Positions 9,597-18,723 are shown, counted from the stretch's first letter. The stretch is DNA of 59,756 nt from Comamonadaceae bacterium (GCA_947454955.1 CANGLW010000015.1:1-59756); one strand, 5' to 3'. The notes: a model not told the origin generated them from the sequence alone. Translations and numbers: made by a program.

Positions 9597-11111
9597 TTAA
9601 AAGTGAAGATCGGTCACATCCCCAGACGCGGGGATTTGTCCATTGGCCAGTTGCTGCCGGTGTTTGTTGATGCGCTTGAGGTCGTAGAGGTAATTCACCA
9701 TCAAACCAAACGACTGCTTGATGCCCTTGTTAGAGAGGTCCCCCGCCCAATTGATGCGCTCAACGCGGGCACCATTGCCCAGGTGAAAACGCGCCACGGG
9801 GTCGATGGGTTTGTCATCTACCAATTCTTTGCTGAGGTACTGTGCAGCACAACGCATGAGCATGCGACGCACCGGCGACTTGGCATCGAGGTTCTGCGGT
9901 TTATCTGCGGCGCTGAGCAAGTGCTCGGGGCCTGGGGGCTCAAAGCCCACCACGCGGCCGAGTTCTCGACGCTCTTTGTCACTGAGTTGCTCGAGCATGC
10001 GCGCCGCGTTTTTGACCAACCAGCCGCGCAAGCCTGGGATGGGTGACAAGGTGGCAAAGGTTTTGAGGCGCGGGAAATCAGCCCGCAGCGTATCGACCAC
10101 CCGCTTGATGAGCGAGTCGCCAAAACTCACGCCCTTCAAACCGGTTTGGGTGTTGCTGATGCTGTAGAAAATCGCATGCGTGGCTTTGTTCAAGTCAGCC
10201 ACGGCTCCGCTCTCATCGAGCAGCGGGGTCACCGCGCCAGCCAACTCATCAAGAAGGGCCACTTCCACAAAAATCAAGGGCTCGTCGGGCAGGCGGGGAT
10301 GGAAAAAACCATAGCAGCGACGGTCGCTGTCCAAGCGGTTTTTCAGGTCAGCCCAGCTGCGGATGTCATGCACCGCTTCGTACTTGATGAGCTTCTCGAT
10401 CAGCGAGGCCGGCGAGTCCCAGCTGATGCGGCGCAGCTCTAAAAAGGCCACATCAAACCAGGTGGAAAACAGGGCTTCGAGCTCAGCATCCAAAGCCAGC
10501 AAGCGCTTGTCTGACTTGAGCTCGGGCAGCAACTCGGCACGCAGGTCCACCAGAAAGCGCATGCCTTCGGGGAAGACCGCAAAGCGTTGCAGCAAGCGGG
10601 TGCGGGGTGAGTAAAAAGCTTTGCGCAGCTTGACCTCGGCCGCACCTTCTTCGCTGGTGCCCAGGGCAGCTTCGTACTGGTCGCGGGCTTGTTTGAGTTT
10701 GGCCGGGTCAGGGGCAAACTGTTCGCTCATGAGCAGCCAGCAGTCGCGCCGCTCTTCGGCGGTGGCCCGCGCGTACCAACCGGCCACGCCCTTGGCGCGC
10801 TTGCCCGCTTCAATCTCGCTGAGCTGGCTGTCCACAATGGCTTGAAGCTCATTCAAGGTGCGGCGCAGCACACGGGGTGACAGGGCTTCTTCGGTGTGGC
10901 GCAAGGTGCCATCTAAGCGCTCGCGCATGCTACGCAGCATCTGGCTGGATGTGATGCCGCCCTCCAGGTCTTTGACCGGTTTGGCGCTGTGCTGCAGGGC
11001 TTTGGGTGAATCTACTTCGCGCAGGGCTGCGCCGGCCTTGGTGGGGGCCGTGTCTTGGCTAGGGGGGCGCAGGCGGGAAACGCTGCGCGAAATCCATCCG
11101 GGGGTGTCCAT
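9597..11111 (-). CDS. matA: malonyl-CoA decarboxylase
   Basis: The 504-residue protein converts malonyl-CoA to acetyl-CoA and CO2. The C-terminal catalytic domain has FYSISNTQTGLKGVSFGDSLIK, FATLSPIPGLRGWL and HLGNGARVERINWAGDLSNKG, which hold the conserved Ser and His of the family; the N-terminal half (about 80-200) is the helical tetramerisation part. It is the first gene of a four-gene minus-strand operon (decarboxylase, TctC receptor, crotonase, malonyl-CoA synthetase), spaced 15 bp from the receptor gene. Together they import malonate, activate it and decarboxylate it to acetyl-CoA. No MatR-type regulator adjoins the operon. Confidence 0.93.
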   Translation of the reverse strand: MDTPGWISRSVSRLRPPSQDTAPTKAGAALREVDSPKALQHSAKPVKDLEGGITSSQMLRSMRERLDGTLRHTEEALSPRVLRRTLNELQAIVDSQLSEIEAGKRAKGVAGWYARATAEERRDCWLLMSEQFAPDPAKLKQARDQYEAALGTSEEGAAEVKLRKAFYSPRTRLLQRFAVFPEGMRFLVDLRAELLPELKSDKRLLALDAELEALFSTWFDVAFLELRRISWDSPASLIEKLIKYEAVHDIRSWADLKNRLDSDRRCYGFFHPRLPDEPLIFVEVALLDELAGAVTPLLDESGAVADLNKATHAIFYSISNTQTGLKGVSFGDSLIKRVVDTLRADFPRLKTFATLSPIPGLRGWLVKNAARMLEQLSDKERRELGRVVGFEPPGPEHLLSAADKPQNLDAKSPVRRMLMRCAAQYLSKELVDDKPIDPVARFHLGNGARVERINWAGDLSNKGIKQSFGLMVNYLYDLKRINKHRQQLANGQIPASGDVTDLHF

Positions 11112-11201
11112 GCAAAGTACCTCGAAGTCGACCCATTATGGTCGGTCTATTAGGGTAAAACCGGAGGGCTACTTGCGTAAAAACACTTAAAGACCCAGCG
11201 C

Positions 11202-12011
11202 TCAATCAGGTCTGCGGCTGGCCCATGCATACAGGGCCACACCGCCCAAGACCATGGGCACACACAGCCACTGCCCCATGCTCATGCCCAGGGACAACAA
11301 GCCCAAATGCGCATCGGGCTCCCGGAAAAACTCTGCAGTGAAGCGCATCAGGCCATAGCCCAGCAAGAACACCGCACTGACCTGCCCTGTTTTGCGAGGT
11401 TGACGGGCATACAGCCACAGCACCACAAACAACAACAGCCCCTCCAAGGCAAACTGGTAAACCTGCGAGGGGTGGCGGGGTAAGTGGGTGCCGCTGCCAG
11501 GAAACACCATGCCCCAAGGCAACGCGGGATCGGCCAGGCGGCCCCACAACTCCCCGTTGATGAAGTTACCCACCCGCCCTGCGGCCAAGCCGGTGGGTAC
11601 ACAGGGCGCGATGAAGTCGGTCACTTGCAACCAGGGCTTGCGGCGCGAATACGCAAACCAGGCCATGGCGGCAAACACCCCCAGCATGCCGCCGTGAAAG
11701 CTCATGCCGCCTTGCCAGACTGCAAACATCTCCAAGGGGTGGGCCGCGTAATACGCGGGCTTGTAAAACAGGCAGTAGCCCATACGCCCGCCCAACACCA
11801 CGCCCAGCACGCCCAAAAACAACACGTCTTCAACGTCTTGCTTGCGCCAGGCTTGGTCACCGCTCAAACCGCGGTAGTTGGGGTGTTGCAAACGGCGCAG
11901 GCCAAAAAACAAAAACAGGCCAAAGGCCGCCAGGTAAGTCAGGCCGTACCAGTGGATGGCCAGAGGCCCGAGCTGCAAGGCCACCGGGTCGATCTGAGGA
12001 TGTGTGAGCAT
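11202..12011 (-). CDS. lgt: prolipoprotein diacylglyceryl transferase Lgt
   Basis: This inner-membrane enzyme transfers diacylglycerol from phosphatidylglycerol to the lipobox Cys of pre-lipoproteins. The 269-residue protein has about seven hydrophobic helices and the Lgt signature [14 protein letters not shown], with HGGMLG upstream (catalytic His region) and the RHPSQVYQ segment. ATG 12011 gives [23 protein letters not shown], the typical N-terminus; a longer frame from 12041 adds ten unlikely residues. It is divergent from ilvD, a common arrangement in Burkholderiales. Confidence 0.95.
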   Translation of the reverse strand: MLTHPQIDPVALQLGPLAIHWYGLTYLAAFGLFLFFGLRRLQHPNYRGLSGDQAWRKQDVEDVLFLGVLGVVLGGRMGYCLFYKPAYYAAHPLEMFAVWQGGMSFHGGMLGVFAAMAWFAYSRRKPWLQVTDFIAPCVPTGLAAGRVGNFINGELWGRLADPALPWGMVFPGSGTHLPRHPSQVYQFALEGLLLFVVLWLYARQPRKTGQVSAVFLLGYGLMRFTAEFFREPDAHLGLLSLGMSMGQWLCVPMVLGGVALYAWASRRPD

Positions 12012-12096
12012 GGCGCTGATTGTGCCGCAGCCCCAGCCCATGAAAGTCTGCGCGGCCTCAACTGTCTTCTAGGCATCACCCACAAGCCCTGAAAGG

Positions 12097-12125
12097 TTTT
12101 GGGCACATGCCGGGGCGCTTACACT
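12097..12125 (+). promoter_or_regulatory. weak candidate promoter of ilvD
   Basis: TTTTGG (12097-12102) and TACACT (12120-12125) are 17 bp apart upstream of the preferred ilvD start at 12169. The -10 box matches at 4 of 6 positions and the -35 box is poor, so this is only a pointer within the lgt-ilvD divergent spacer. Confidence 0.25.
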
Positions 12126-12168
12126 TTGGGTTTTTGCGCCTGTGGGCGTCAACCTACACAAAATCGCT

Positions 12169-13863
12169 ATGGAAACCAAACCGATCCAGATCAACCGTCG
12201 TTCGGCCAACATCACCGAAGGCAAATCGCGCGCGCCCAACCGTTCCATGTACTACGGCATGGGCTACAAAGAGTCTGACTTTGGCAAGCCCATGGTGGGC
12301 GTGGCCAACGGTCACAGCACCATCACTCCTTGCAACTCTGGTCTGCAAAAGCTGGCGGATGCCGCGATTGCCGGCATTGAAGAAGCCGGCGGGAACGCGC
12401 AGGTGTTTGGCACCCCCACGATTTCTGATGGCATGGCCATGGGCACCGAAGGCATGAAGTACAGCCTGGTGAGCCGCGAGGTCATCAGCGACTGCATCGA
12501 GACCTGTGTGCAGGGCCAATGGATGGACGGCGTGGTGGTGGTGGGCGGCTGCGACAAGAACATGCCTGGCGGCCTGATGGGCATGCTGCGCGCCAATGTG
12601 CCGGCCATTTATGTGTACGGCGGCACGATTCTGCCCGGCCACTACCAGGGCAAAGACCTCAACATCGTGAGCGTGTTCGAAGCTGTGGGCGAAAACGCCG
12701 CTGGCAAATTGAGCGACGAAGACCTCAAGCAAATCGAGCAACGCGCCATTCCCGGCACGGGTTCTTGCGGCGGCATGTACACCGCCAACACCATGTCCAG
12801 CGCCTTCGAAGCCCTGGGCATCTCCCTGCCCTTCTCGTCCACCATGGCCAACCCCCATGACGAGAAAATGAACTCGGCCAAAGAGTCGGCCAAGGTGCTG
12901 ATCGAGGCCATCAAAAAAGACATCAAGCCGCGCGACATCGTGACCCGCAAATCCATCGAGAACGCGGTGGCTGTGATCATGGCCACCGGTGGTTCGACCA
13001 ACGCGGTGCTGCACTTCTTGGCCATTGCCCACGCAGCCGGTGTGGAATGGACGATTGATGACTTTGAGCGCGTGCGCCAGAAAACCCCGGTGATTTGTGA
13101 TCTGAAGCCCAGCGGCAAATACCTGGCTGTGGACCTGCACCGCGCTGGTGGCATCCCCCAAGTCATGAAGGTCTTGCTCAACGCGGGCTTGCTGCACGGC
13201 GACTGCATCACCATCACCGGCCAAACGATTGCCGAGGTGCTCAAAGACATCCCCGACCAGCCCCGCGCTGACCAGGATGTGATTCGCACCATCGACAACG
13301 CGATGTACAAGCAAGGCCACCTGGCCATCCTCAAGGGCAACCTGAGCCCTGAAGGCGCTGTGGCCAAAATCACCGGTCTGAAAAACCCGGTCATCACCGG
13401 CCCCGCCCGTGTGTTTGACGACGAGCAGTCGGCCCTCAAGGCGATTCTGGATGGCAAGATCAAAGCGGGCGACGTGATGGTCTTGCGCTACCTTGGCCCC
13501 AAAGGCGGCCCAGGCATGCCTGAAATGTTGGCACCTACCGGCGCGCTGATTGGTGCGGGCTTGGGTGAGAGCGTGGGCTTGATCACCGACGGCCGCTTCT
13601 CTGGCGGCACCTGGGGCATGGTGGTGGGCCACGTGGCGCCTGAGGCTGCGGTGGGTGGCACGATTGGTTTGGTGCACGAGGGTGACAGCATCACCATCGA
13701 TGCACGCCAGTTGCTGCTCGAACTCAATGTGCCTGAAACCGAGGTTGCCAAGCGCCGCGCATCTTGGACAGCCCCCGAGCCGCGTTATACCCGTGGTGTG
13801 CAAGCCAAGTTTGCCCGCAACGCGTCGACCGCCAGCAAGGGTGCTGTGCTGGACGACTATTGA
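12169..13863 (+). CDS. ilvD: dihydroxy-acid dehydratase
   Basis: This iron-sulfur enzyme dehydrates 2,3-dihydroxy acids to 2-oxo acids in valine, leucine and isoleucine synthesis. About 564 residues from ATG 12169 (an in-frame ATG/GTG-region start at 12142 adds nine residues). Cluster cysteines are visible in [20 protein letters not shown] and [23 protein letters not shown] and [14 protein letters not shown] are further ILVD/EDD family motifs. The length fits the bacterial short IlvD group with a 2Fe-2S or 4Fe-4S cluster. A 91-bp spacer separates it from the cytochrome c gene downstream. Confidence 0.96.
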   Translation: METKPIQINRRSANITEGKSRAPNRSMYYGMGYKESDFGKPMVGVANGHSTITPCNSGLQKLADAAIAGIEEAGGNAQVFGTPTISDGMAMGTEGMKYSLVSREVISDCIETCVQGQWMDGVVVVGGCDKNMPGGLMGMLRANVPAIYVYGGTILPGHYQGKDLNIVSVFEAVGENAAGKLSDEDLKQIEQRAIPGTGSCGGMYTANTMSSAFEALGISLPFSSTMANPHDEKMNSAKESAKVLIEAIKKDIKPRDIVTRKSIENAVAVIMATGGSTNAVLHFLAIAHAAGVEWTIDDFERVRQKTPVICDLKPSGKYLAVDLHRAGGIPQVMKVLLNAGLLHGDCITITGQTIAEVLKDIPDQPRADQDVIRTIDNAMYKQGHLAILKGNLSPEGAVAKITGLKNPVITGPARVFDDEQSALKAILDGKIKAGDVMVLRYLGPKGGPGMPEMLAPTGALIGAGLGESVGLITDGRFSGGTWGMVVGHVAPEAAVGGTIGLVHEGDSITIDARQLLLELNVPETEVAKRRASWTAPEPRYTRGVQAKFARNASTASKGAVLDDY

Positions 13864-13954
13864 TCAAAAAGGACGGCCATTGGGGTGGTTGTCCTGTCAT
13901 GCGCATCTGCGTGAATTTTTTAAAGTATTGTTTTTAACCTGGAGATTGATTGTG

Positions 13955-14257
13955 ATGAAACGCGTTTTGTTCACCACCTTGGCTTTGGCCATGAGTGCCC
14001 CCGTGTTGGCCGACCAAGCTTTGGCCACGTCCAAAAACTGCTTGGCCTGTCACGGTGTGGCCAACAAGGTGGTGGGACCAGCCTTCAAAGACGTGGCTGC
14101 GAAATACGCCAGCGACAAAGGTGCAGTGGACATGCTGGCCGGCAAAATTCAAAAAGGCGGCGGCGGCAACTGGGGAGCGATTCCTATGCCTGCCAACGCA
14201 CAAGTCAACGACGCTGAAGCCAAGAAATTGGCCGCTTGGGTCTTGTCATTGAAATAA
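13955..14257 (+). CDS. small monohaem cytochrome c (c551/c552-like)
   Basis: 100 residues with a Sec signal ([19 protein letters not shown], cleaved after about residue 19) and a mature domain of roughly 80 residues. The haem c motif CLACH is near residue 29-33 and the sixth ligand is probably the Met in AIPMPAN. This is the class I cytochrome c551/c8 type, a periplasmic electron shuttle. GGAG lies 10 bases upstream of ATG 13955; GTG 13952 is the next-best start. A strong terminator follows at 14309. It resembles the cytochrome at 18899-19234 (both end with an N/VWG..PMPA segment), suggesting interchangeable periplasmic carriers. Confidence 0.93.
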   Translation: MKRVLFTTLALAMSAPVLADQALATSKNCLACHGVANKVVGPAFKDVAAKYASDKGAVDMLAGKIQKGGGGNWGAIPMPANAQVNDAEAKKLAAWVLSLK

Positions 14258-14308
14258 GCGCTAAGCCCTGTGGGGCTTGATGTTATTGATCCTGAAAAAG
14301 GAGCAAGC

Positions 14309-14335
14309 AAAAAGCCTGCTGATGCAGGCTTTTTT
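14309..14335 (+). terminator. strong intrinsic terminator after the cytochrome c gene
   Basis: AAAAAGCCTGC and GCAGGCTTTTT form an 11-bp perfect stem with the 4-base loop TGAT, followed by one more T. It lies 51 bp after the stop codon and only 8 bases before the IS left end, so it also insulates the element. Confidence 0.92.
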
Positions 14336-14343
14336 GTGGGCGC

Positions 14344-14370
14344 TGACCCGTCCTGCCAGAGGTTGACACC
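14344..14370 (+). repeat. IS3-family left terminal inverted repeat
   Basis: 27 bp whose outer 12 bases (TGACCCGTCCTG) and inner 10 bases (GGTTGACACC) match the complement of the right end; the five central bases differ. Confidence 0.93.
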
Positions 14371-14396
14371 TTTTCTTGAAAGAAAAGGCAAGTCAA

Positions 14397-14789
14397 ATGG
14401 AATCAGGCATCAAGAGAACTCAGAAGGATTACACGCTGGCTTTTAAACTGGCTGTGGTGGAGCAAGTAGAAAAAGGCGAGCTGACCTACAAACAAGCGCA
14501 ACTGCGTTATGGCATTCAAGGTCGCTCCACGGTGTTGGTGTGGATGCGTAAGCATGGACGCCAAAGCTGGAGTATTGAGGCATCATCGGCAGCCATGCCC
14601 CGAGACAAAACACCCATACCTCTGACACCCGAGCAGCAAATCAAGGCCTTGCAAGTTCAACTCAAGGAGGCCAACGAGAAGGCCCAGTTGTTCGAGGCTG
14701 TACTGGACGTCCTGAAGAAGGACTACGGGGTGCGCGTCGTAAAAAAGCCTTTGGGCAAGTCCTCGCACAGCAACTCGTCCAAGGGCTGA
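14397..14789 (+). CDS. IS3-family transposase OrfA (helix-turn-helix part)
   Basis: About 130 residues from ATG 14397 (the open frame extends upstream to a TTG at 14376). The N-terminal HTH is seen in YTLAFKLAVVEQVEKGELTYKQAQLRYGI and IQGRSTVLVWMRKHG. A leucine-zipper-like coiled coil follows (IKALQVQLKEANEKAQLFEAVLDVLK, about residues 80-110). It binds the IS ends and represses transposition when made alone. Its 3' end carries the A6G slip site that gives the OrfAB fusion. Confidence 0.93.
   Translation: MESGIKRTQKDYTLAFKLAVVEQVEKGELTYKQAQLRYGIQGRSTVLVWMRKHGRQSWSIEASSAAMPRDKTPIPLTPEQQIKALQVQLKEANEKAQLFEAVLDVLKKDYGVRVVKKPLGKSSHSNSSKG
14741..14747 (+). other. programmed -1 ribosomal frameshift site A6G
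   Basis: A-AAA-AAG is positioned in the orfA frame exactly as the X-XXY-YYZ slippery heptamer requires. A -1 slip continues without a stop through KKAFGQVLAQQLVQGLSVKRACRHMG into orfB, so the fused transposase OrfAB is produced as in IS3-family elements. Confidence 0.9.
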
Positions 14790-14791
14790 GT

Positions 14792-15658
14792 GTGAAGAGG
14801 GCTTGCCGCCATATGGGGGTGAGTCGCCAAGCTTACTATCAGGGCCAGCGGCGTCACGCCCAGCGTGAGAGTAGAAGCCAGGCAGTGGTGGGGTTGGTGC
14901 GAGATTGGCGTGTACGACAGCCCCGGCTGGGCACACGCAAGCTGCACCATGTGCTGCGTGAACCTCTGGCGCAGGCGGGCATTGAACTGGGGCGCGATGC
15001 GATGTTTGATGTGCTGCGCAACGCTGGCATGCTGGTGCCGCAGCGACGGGCGTATCACAAGACCACTGAGAGCCATCACCGGTTTCGCCGCCACCCGAAC
15101 CTGCTCAAGGCGGGGGAACAGCAACTGTGCGCTACAGCCAGCGAGCAGGTATGGGTGGCTGACATCACGTACCTGCCCACGAACGACAAGTTCGTTTACT
15201 TGAGCTTGGTCACTGATGCCTACTCGCGCAAGATCGTGGGTTGGCATGTGCACGACAGTTTACAAACCGAGCCGGTGGCACAAGCCTTGAAGATGGCCTT
15301 ACGCGCGCGTCAAAGCGATCAACGCTTGGTGCATCACTCGGATCGGGGCATCCAGTACTGCTCGAACTATTACCAAGCCATTCATCGGCGCCACGGCCTG
15401 CTGTGCTCAATGACCGATGGCTATGACTGTTACCAAAATGCGCTGGCCGAGCGGGTCAACGGCATCCTCAAAGGCGAGTTGCTGTTGCAGCGCCCAGCTG
15501 ATCTGGAGCAAGCAAGGCGGATGGTGCGAGAGTCAGTGCAGATCTACAACGGCGAGCGCCCTCATTTATCGCTGAAAATGCAAACGCCCGATGTGGTACA
15601 TCGGGCGTCTTTGGCCGACATCCGTCGGCTGAGATCACCGTCCCAGGTGTCAACCTAA
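14792..15658 (+). CDS. IS3-family transposase OrfB (DDE integrase domain)
   Basis: The 288-residue catalytic part is normally made as an OrfAB fusion by -1 frameshifting; a GTG at 14792 opens the separate frame. It has an HTH_21-like segment (LGTRKLHHVLRE), then the rve catalytic core with the DDE residues in WVADITYL, HHSDRGIQY and NALAERVNGILKGELL. A C-terminal YNGERPHLSLKMQTP motif is typical of the family. No frameshift or stop interrupts it, so it is probably functional. Confidence 0.95.
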   Translation: MKRACRHMGVSRQAYYQGQRRHAQRESRSQAVVGLVRDWRVRQPRLGTRKLHHVLREPLAQAGIELGRDAMFDVLRNAGMLVPQRRAYHKTTESHHRFRRHPNLLKAGEQQLCATASEQVWVADITYLPTNDKFVYLSLVTDAYSRKIVGWHVHDSLQTEPVAQALKMALRARQSDQRLVHHSDRGIQYCSNYYQAIHRRHGLLCSMTDGYDCYQNALAERVNGILKGELLLQRPADLEQARRMVRESVQIYNGERPHLSLKMQTPDVVHRASLADIRRLRSPSQVST

Positions 15659-15672
15659 TTCAGGACGGGTCA
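15646..15672 (-). repeat. IS3-family right terminal inverted repeat
   Basis: It is the inverted copy of the left end, overlaps the last codons of orfB (ending at 15658), and is followed directly by the duplicated target CGC. Confidence 0.93.
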
Positions 15673-15685
15673 CGCTCGCTATGCC

Positions 15686-16573
15686 TTAGCGTGAGGGTGC
15701 AGCCTCTTCGGCAGGATCCACATACACCGTGCCGCCAAACTTCAATGCGGTGTGGTCGCGTGAAGATTGGAACAAGGGGAAGAACATTTGGTGGTACCAA
15801 CGCTCAGCACCAAACAGCTTGTCGTCGATCAGCCCGACGCGCTCGGGGTAATGGCGGGTGATGTGAGCGCTGCCAAAAATCATGTCCCAGATGAACAACA
15901 AATTACCGAAGTTGCCTTTGTAATGCCCCACCCCATCGGCGTTGGTAATGGCGTGGTGTGCCCAATGCGTGGCGGGTGTGGAAATGGTGCGCTCCAACAC
16001 CCACATGACAGGACGCAAAGCGGGGATACGGTAAAGCGGCTCGTCCCAGCGCCAGGCACAGTGCGCGCCCATGATGACGGCCAGCTTGCACACCACATAC
16101 AAGGCGTACACATAGCCGCCCACCCCCAGGTACAACAAACAACCTGCGAACCACAAGCCGGGCATCATCAGGTAGTAAAAGAAATTGTTGCGGAAGGTCA
16201 CGCGGATGCTCATGTACTGCGCCGAATGGTGCGCGCGGTGAAGTGGCCACAACAAGGGCGTGTGCGAGAGGCGGTGCCACCAGTACTGGGTGAGGTCGTC
16301 CGCCAAAATCAACACCCCCACCATGGCCCACCAAGGCCAGTCTGACAGCACGCCCTTGTAAGCAGGTGCCAACCAGTTGCCCAGTTTGCTGGTGACCAAA
16401 ATCGCCAAGGGCTGGGTGATGGCCAGGAGGCTCAAGAACATGAAGAGCTCAAGCTTGGTGTCATTGGCCGTGGCATGCACGGTTTTTTGGTAACGCCGGC
16501 TGGTGTACTCCATCAGGGCAAAGCCCACGATCAACGACAAAACAAGGATGTTCTGAACCTGGTTTGCTTGCAT
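15686..16573 (-). CDS. sterol desaturase / fatty acid hydroxylase superfamily membrane protein
   Basis: A 295-residue integral membrane protein with four or so hydrophobic helices. The di-iron histidine motifs of the superfamily are complete: YWWHRLSHTPLLW (HxxxH), HRAHHSAQYM (HxxHH) and HWAHHAITNADG (HxxHH). Such enzymes hydroxylate or desaturate lipids using O2 and an electron donor; substrate is not predictable. The IS element ends 13 bp from its stop codon but leaves it intact. A GCTA-N9-TAGC repeat (16577-16593) lies directly before its start. Confidence 0.9.
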   Translation of the reverse strand: MQANQVQNILVLSLIVGFALMEYTSRRYQKTVHATANDTKLELFMFLSLLAITQPLAILVTSKLGNWLAPAYKGVLSDWPWWAMVGVLILADDLTQYWWHRLSHTPLLWPLHRAHHSAQYMSIRVTFRNNFFYYLMMPGLWFAGCLLYLGVGGYVYALYVVCKLAVIMGAHCAWRWDEPLYRIPALRPVMWVLERTISTPATHWAHHAITNADGVGHYKGNFGNLLFIWDMIFGSAHITRHYPERVGLIDDKLFGAERWYHQMFFPLFQSSRDHTALKFGGTVYVDPAEEAAPSR

Positions 16574-16576
16574 GCT

Positions 16577-16593
16577 GCTACCTTTTTGTTAGC
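16577..16593. repeat. GCTA-N9-TAGC dispersed motif
   Basis: Imperfect palindrome with AT-rich centre, 4 bp upstream of the desaturase start codon; one of five copies in the window. Confidence 0.7.
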
Positions 16594-16668
16594 AACAATT
16601 TAAGGTGTTTATCAACCTCCAGTCAGAGGGTAAACACCCATAAAGGAAGAGCCAAATGACTTGGAGGT

Positions 16669-17613
16669 TCAGGCCTGCGCCGCGAGTGCGCCTTGCACCA
16701 GCATGGCAGCAGCCAGGTCTTCCAACGCGGTGCCCACCGACTTGAACACGGTGCGCTCTGGCGCGTGCGCTCGGCCCAGATGTTCACCGCGACACAGCGA
16801 TGCCAAATCAGCCCGCACATCTTGCGCGGTGATAACCCCACTGGCCAACGGCCCGAGCAAATCGCCACTTTTCTTCAAGGCCTCAGGCGTGTCCACAAAC
16901 AAAGACGCACCTGCAAAACAAGCGTCATCGACCTCACGCATGGTCGGGGTGAAGCTGCCGATCAAATCCAGGTGCGAACCAGGCTGCAACCACGCACCAC
17001 GCACCACCGGTGTGCTGGCCAAGGTGGCGCAGCTGATGATGTCCGCCTCTTGCACCGCGTCTTGCAAACTGTGTACCGCCTGTGCTTCAAAGCCCTGGGC
17101 TTGCCACAACTGGGCCAAACGCTGCGCTTCTTCCGCTCGGCGTGCCCACACCGAAATGCGCTTCACATCACGCACCGCGCGATAAGCCTGGGGCAACAAA
17201 GCCGCCACACGCCCAGCACCCACCACCAACAAATGCTGTGCATCTTGGCGCGCCAGGTAAGACGCGGCCAATGCAGAAGCTGCCGCGGTGCGGCGCAAGG
17301 TGAGCTCATCGCCATCCATCACGCACAAAGGCACCCCTGTGACCGCATCGTGCAAAAGATAGCTGGCATGCAAACCAGGCAGGCCGCGCGCAGCGTTGGC
17401 CGGGCTCATGTTGATGACCTTGACCCCATAAAACTGCCCCACCACCCAAGCAGGCATGAGCATGGTGGTGAGGACTTCACCACCCGGTGTGTCGATGGGC
17501 AAGATCTGCCGTGCAGGCACGTCGCAACCTTGCGCAAACAAAGCACGCAAAGCAGGCACAAGTTGTTCAAAGGGCAAAGCCCGGGCGATGGTGGCAGCAT
17601 CTATCACGCGCAT
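16669..17613 (-). CDS. ornithine cyclodeaminase / mu-crystallin family protein
   Basis: The 314-residue NAD(P)-dependent enzyme belongs to a family including ornithine cyclodeaminase, alanine dehydrogenase and delta-1-pyrroline-2-carboxylate reductase. Visible are PARQILP and FYGVKVINMSP (substrate-binding Arg and Lys), DGDELTLRRTAAASALAASYLAR, the dinucleotide loop LLVVGAGRVA, and HLDLIGSFTPTMREVDD with the catalytic Asp. Ligand choice cannot be settled from sequence. It stands between the desaturase and the alpha/beta hydrolase on the same strand, with its own spacing and an upstream terminator, so it is probably a separate unit. Confidence 0.88.
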   Translation of the reverse strand: MRVIDAATIARALPFEQLVPALRALFAQGCDVPARQILPIDTPGGEVLTTMLMPAWVVGQFYGVKVINMSPANAARGLPGLHASYLLHDAVTGVPLCVMDGDELTLRRTAAASALAASYLARQDAQHLLVVGAGRVAALLPQAYRAVRDVKRISVWARRAEEAQRLAQLWQAQGFEAQAVHSLQDAVQEADIISCATLASTPVVRGAWLQPGSHLDLIGSFTPTMREVDDACFAGASLFVDTPEALKKSGDLLGPLASGVITAQDVRADLASLCRGEHLGRAHAPERTVFKSVGTALEDLAAAMLVQGALAAQA

Positions 17614-17651
17614 GGATGAGCTTCCTCAAAAGTGCGGTCATCATAAGACGC

Positions 17652-17678
17652 AAAAAAAGCGCCACCGAAGTGGCGCTT
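17652..17678 (-). terminator. strong intrinsic terminator after the secreted alpha/beta hydrolase
   Basis: Reading leftward, AAGCGCCAC and GTGGCGCTT form a 9-bp perfect stem with the loop TTCG, followed by seven T residues. It lies 17 bp after the hydrolase stop codon. Confidence 0.93.
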
Positions 17679-17694
17679 GCTGGCATCGGAAAAA

Positions 17695-18723
17695 TTACTT
17701 CTTGCCGTCCAGAAAAGTTTGCACTTCTTGCATGAGCTTGGTGCGGTTTTTCTCCAGCACGATGGCGTGGGTGCCCTCACCCAGAATCACGTGCTTCTTC
17801 TCGGGCGAATTCACGATCTTGGGAAAGAGTTCTTGTGCCATGTACAGCGGGGTGTCTTGGTCCCACTCGGCGATGATGAGCATCACCGGCACACGAATGT
17901 CTGCGGGGTCGTAGGTGGGCTTGTTGTTCATCCAATACTCACCCAGGTCTTTGATGACGCCATTGGGCGCACGCACCACCGCTGGGGTTTGCTTGGCGCC
18001 TTCAGCGTCTGACACCATGTTGGAAGACCACCATTGCTCGAACCACGCCGAGGGGCTGATCTCTTCAACTTTGGCATCTGGAATACCGCGGATGCCGCGT
18101 GAACGGGCCGAGTCTTTTTGCACGGTGCGGTAAGCACCTGAGCCAGCTACTGGGGGTGGAGCTTTGACAATCCACAACGGCGCATAAAGCACCAGCTTGT
18201 TGATCTTGTCGTTGTTTTGCGTGGTGTAACCCGCCGTGGTGGTGGTGCCCCAAGACCAACCCACCAGGTTGATTTTGGCCACGCCGCGGCGCTGACGGAT
18301 GAAGTCCACCGCGGTGCCGATGTCTTTGATGGCATCGGCTGTGGTGGCAAAGGGCGGGTTGGCCGATGAAGGCTGGCTCATGGACGCAGGGCGTGTGGAC
18401 AAGCCGTAGCCACGCACATCCACCAGGTAAGCGTCATAGCCGAGTTGCGCCACGTACTCCATCCAGCTGCCGCCGGGCAAGTTGATGTCGAACGCGGTTT
18501 CAGACGGGTAAGTGGCACCGTGCACAAACAGCACCACCTTGTCGCCGGTGAACTTGGTTTGGCTGGCCAAGTGCTTGTTGCGCACATAAATTTTCACCCC
18601 GGGCAACTCGGTGTCCAGGTTGAACTCGTTGGTGGTGATTTTCGGGTCGGCCGCAAAGGCCAGAGAGGTCAGCAAAGCCAGGCACAACAGGCCAAGCTTG
18701 CGGGCAATGCAGGTGAATCTCAA
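17695..18723 (-). CDS. secreted alpha/beta hydrolase
   Basis: About 342 residues from a TTG start at 18723, which is preceded by AAGGAGA at the right distance; the longer frame to 18804 gives a poor N-terminus. It begins with a signal peptide (RKLGLLCLALLTSLAFA, cleavage near residue 24) so the enzyme should be periplasmic. The catalytic triad is readable: nucleophile Ser in GWSWGT, Asp in AEWDQDTP and His in GEGTHAIV. The oxyanion segment is VLFVHGATYPSE. It shares strand and neighbourhood with the cytochrome c and the 720-residue haem protein and may hydrolyse an ester or lactone made by them; this role is inferred. Confidence 0.88.
   Translation of the reverse strand: MRFTCIARKLGLLCLALLTSLAFAADPKITTNEFNLDTELPGVKIYVRNKHLASQTKFTGDKVVLFVHGATYPSETAFDINLPGGSWMEYVAQLGYDAYLVDVRGYGLSTRPASMSQPSSANPPFATTADAIKDIGTAVDFIRQRRGVAKINLVGWSWGTTTTAGYTTQNNDKINKLVLYAPLWIVKAPPPVAGSGAYRTVQKDSARSRGIRGIPDAKVEEISPSAWFEQWWSSNMVSDAEGAKQTPAVVRAPNGVIKDLGEYWMNNKPTYDPADIRVPVMLIIAEWDQDTPLYMAQELFPKIVNSPEKKHVILGEGTHAIVLEKNRTKLMQEVQTFLDGKK

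Larger units (their letters stand above)
14344..15672 (+). mobile_element. complete IS3-family insertion sequence
   Basis: The 1,329-bp element begins TGACCCGTCCTG and ends CAGGACGGGTCA. The 27-bp terminal inverted repeats match at the outer 12 and inner 10 bases. It is flanked by the direct repeat CGC (14341-14343 and 15673-15675), the 3-bp target duplication typical of IS3 elements. Inside are orfA, orfB and a programmed -1 frameshift site, with no disruption, so it appears intact and recently mobile. It landed between the terminator of a cytochrome c gene and the 3' end of a desaturase gene and breaks no gene. Confidence 0.95.

Noticed and set aside
12154-13803. 549-residue minus-strand frame opposite ilvD
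   Set aside because: Antisense shadow of ilvD caused by GC-rich codon bias; composition is repetitive His/Gly/Val.
13946-13959. Possible FNR box TTGAT-TGTG-ATGAA at the cytochrome c start
   Set aside because: One half-site mismatch and overlap with the start codon make it an unlikely activator site.
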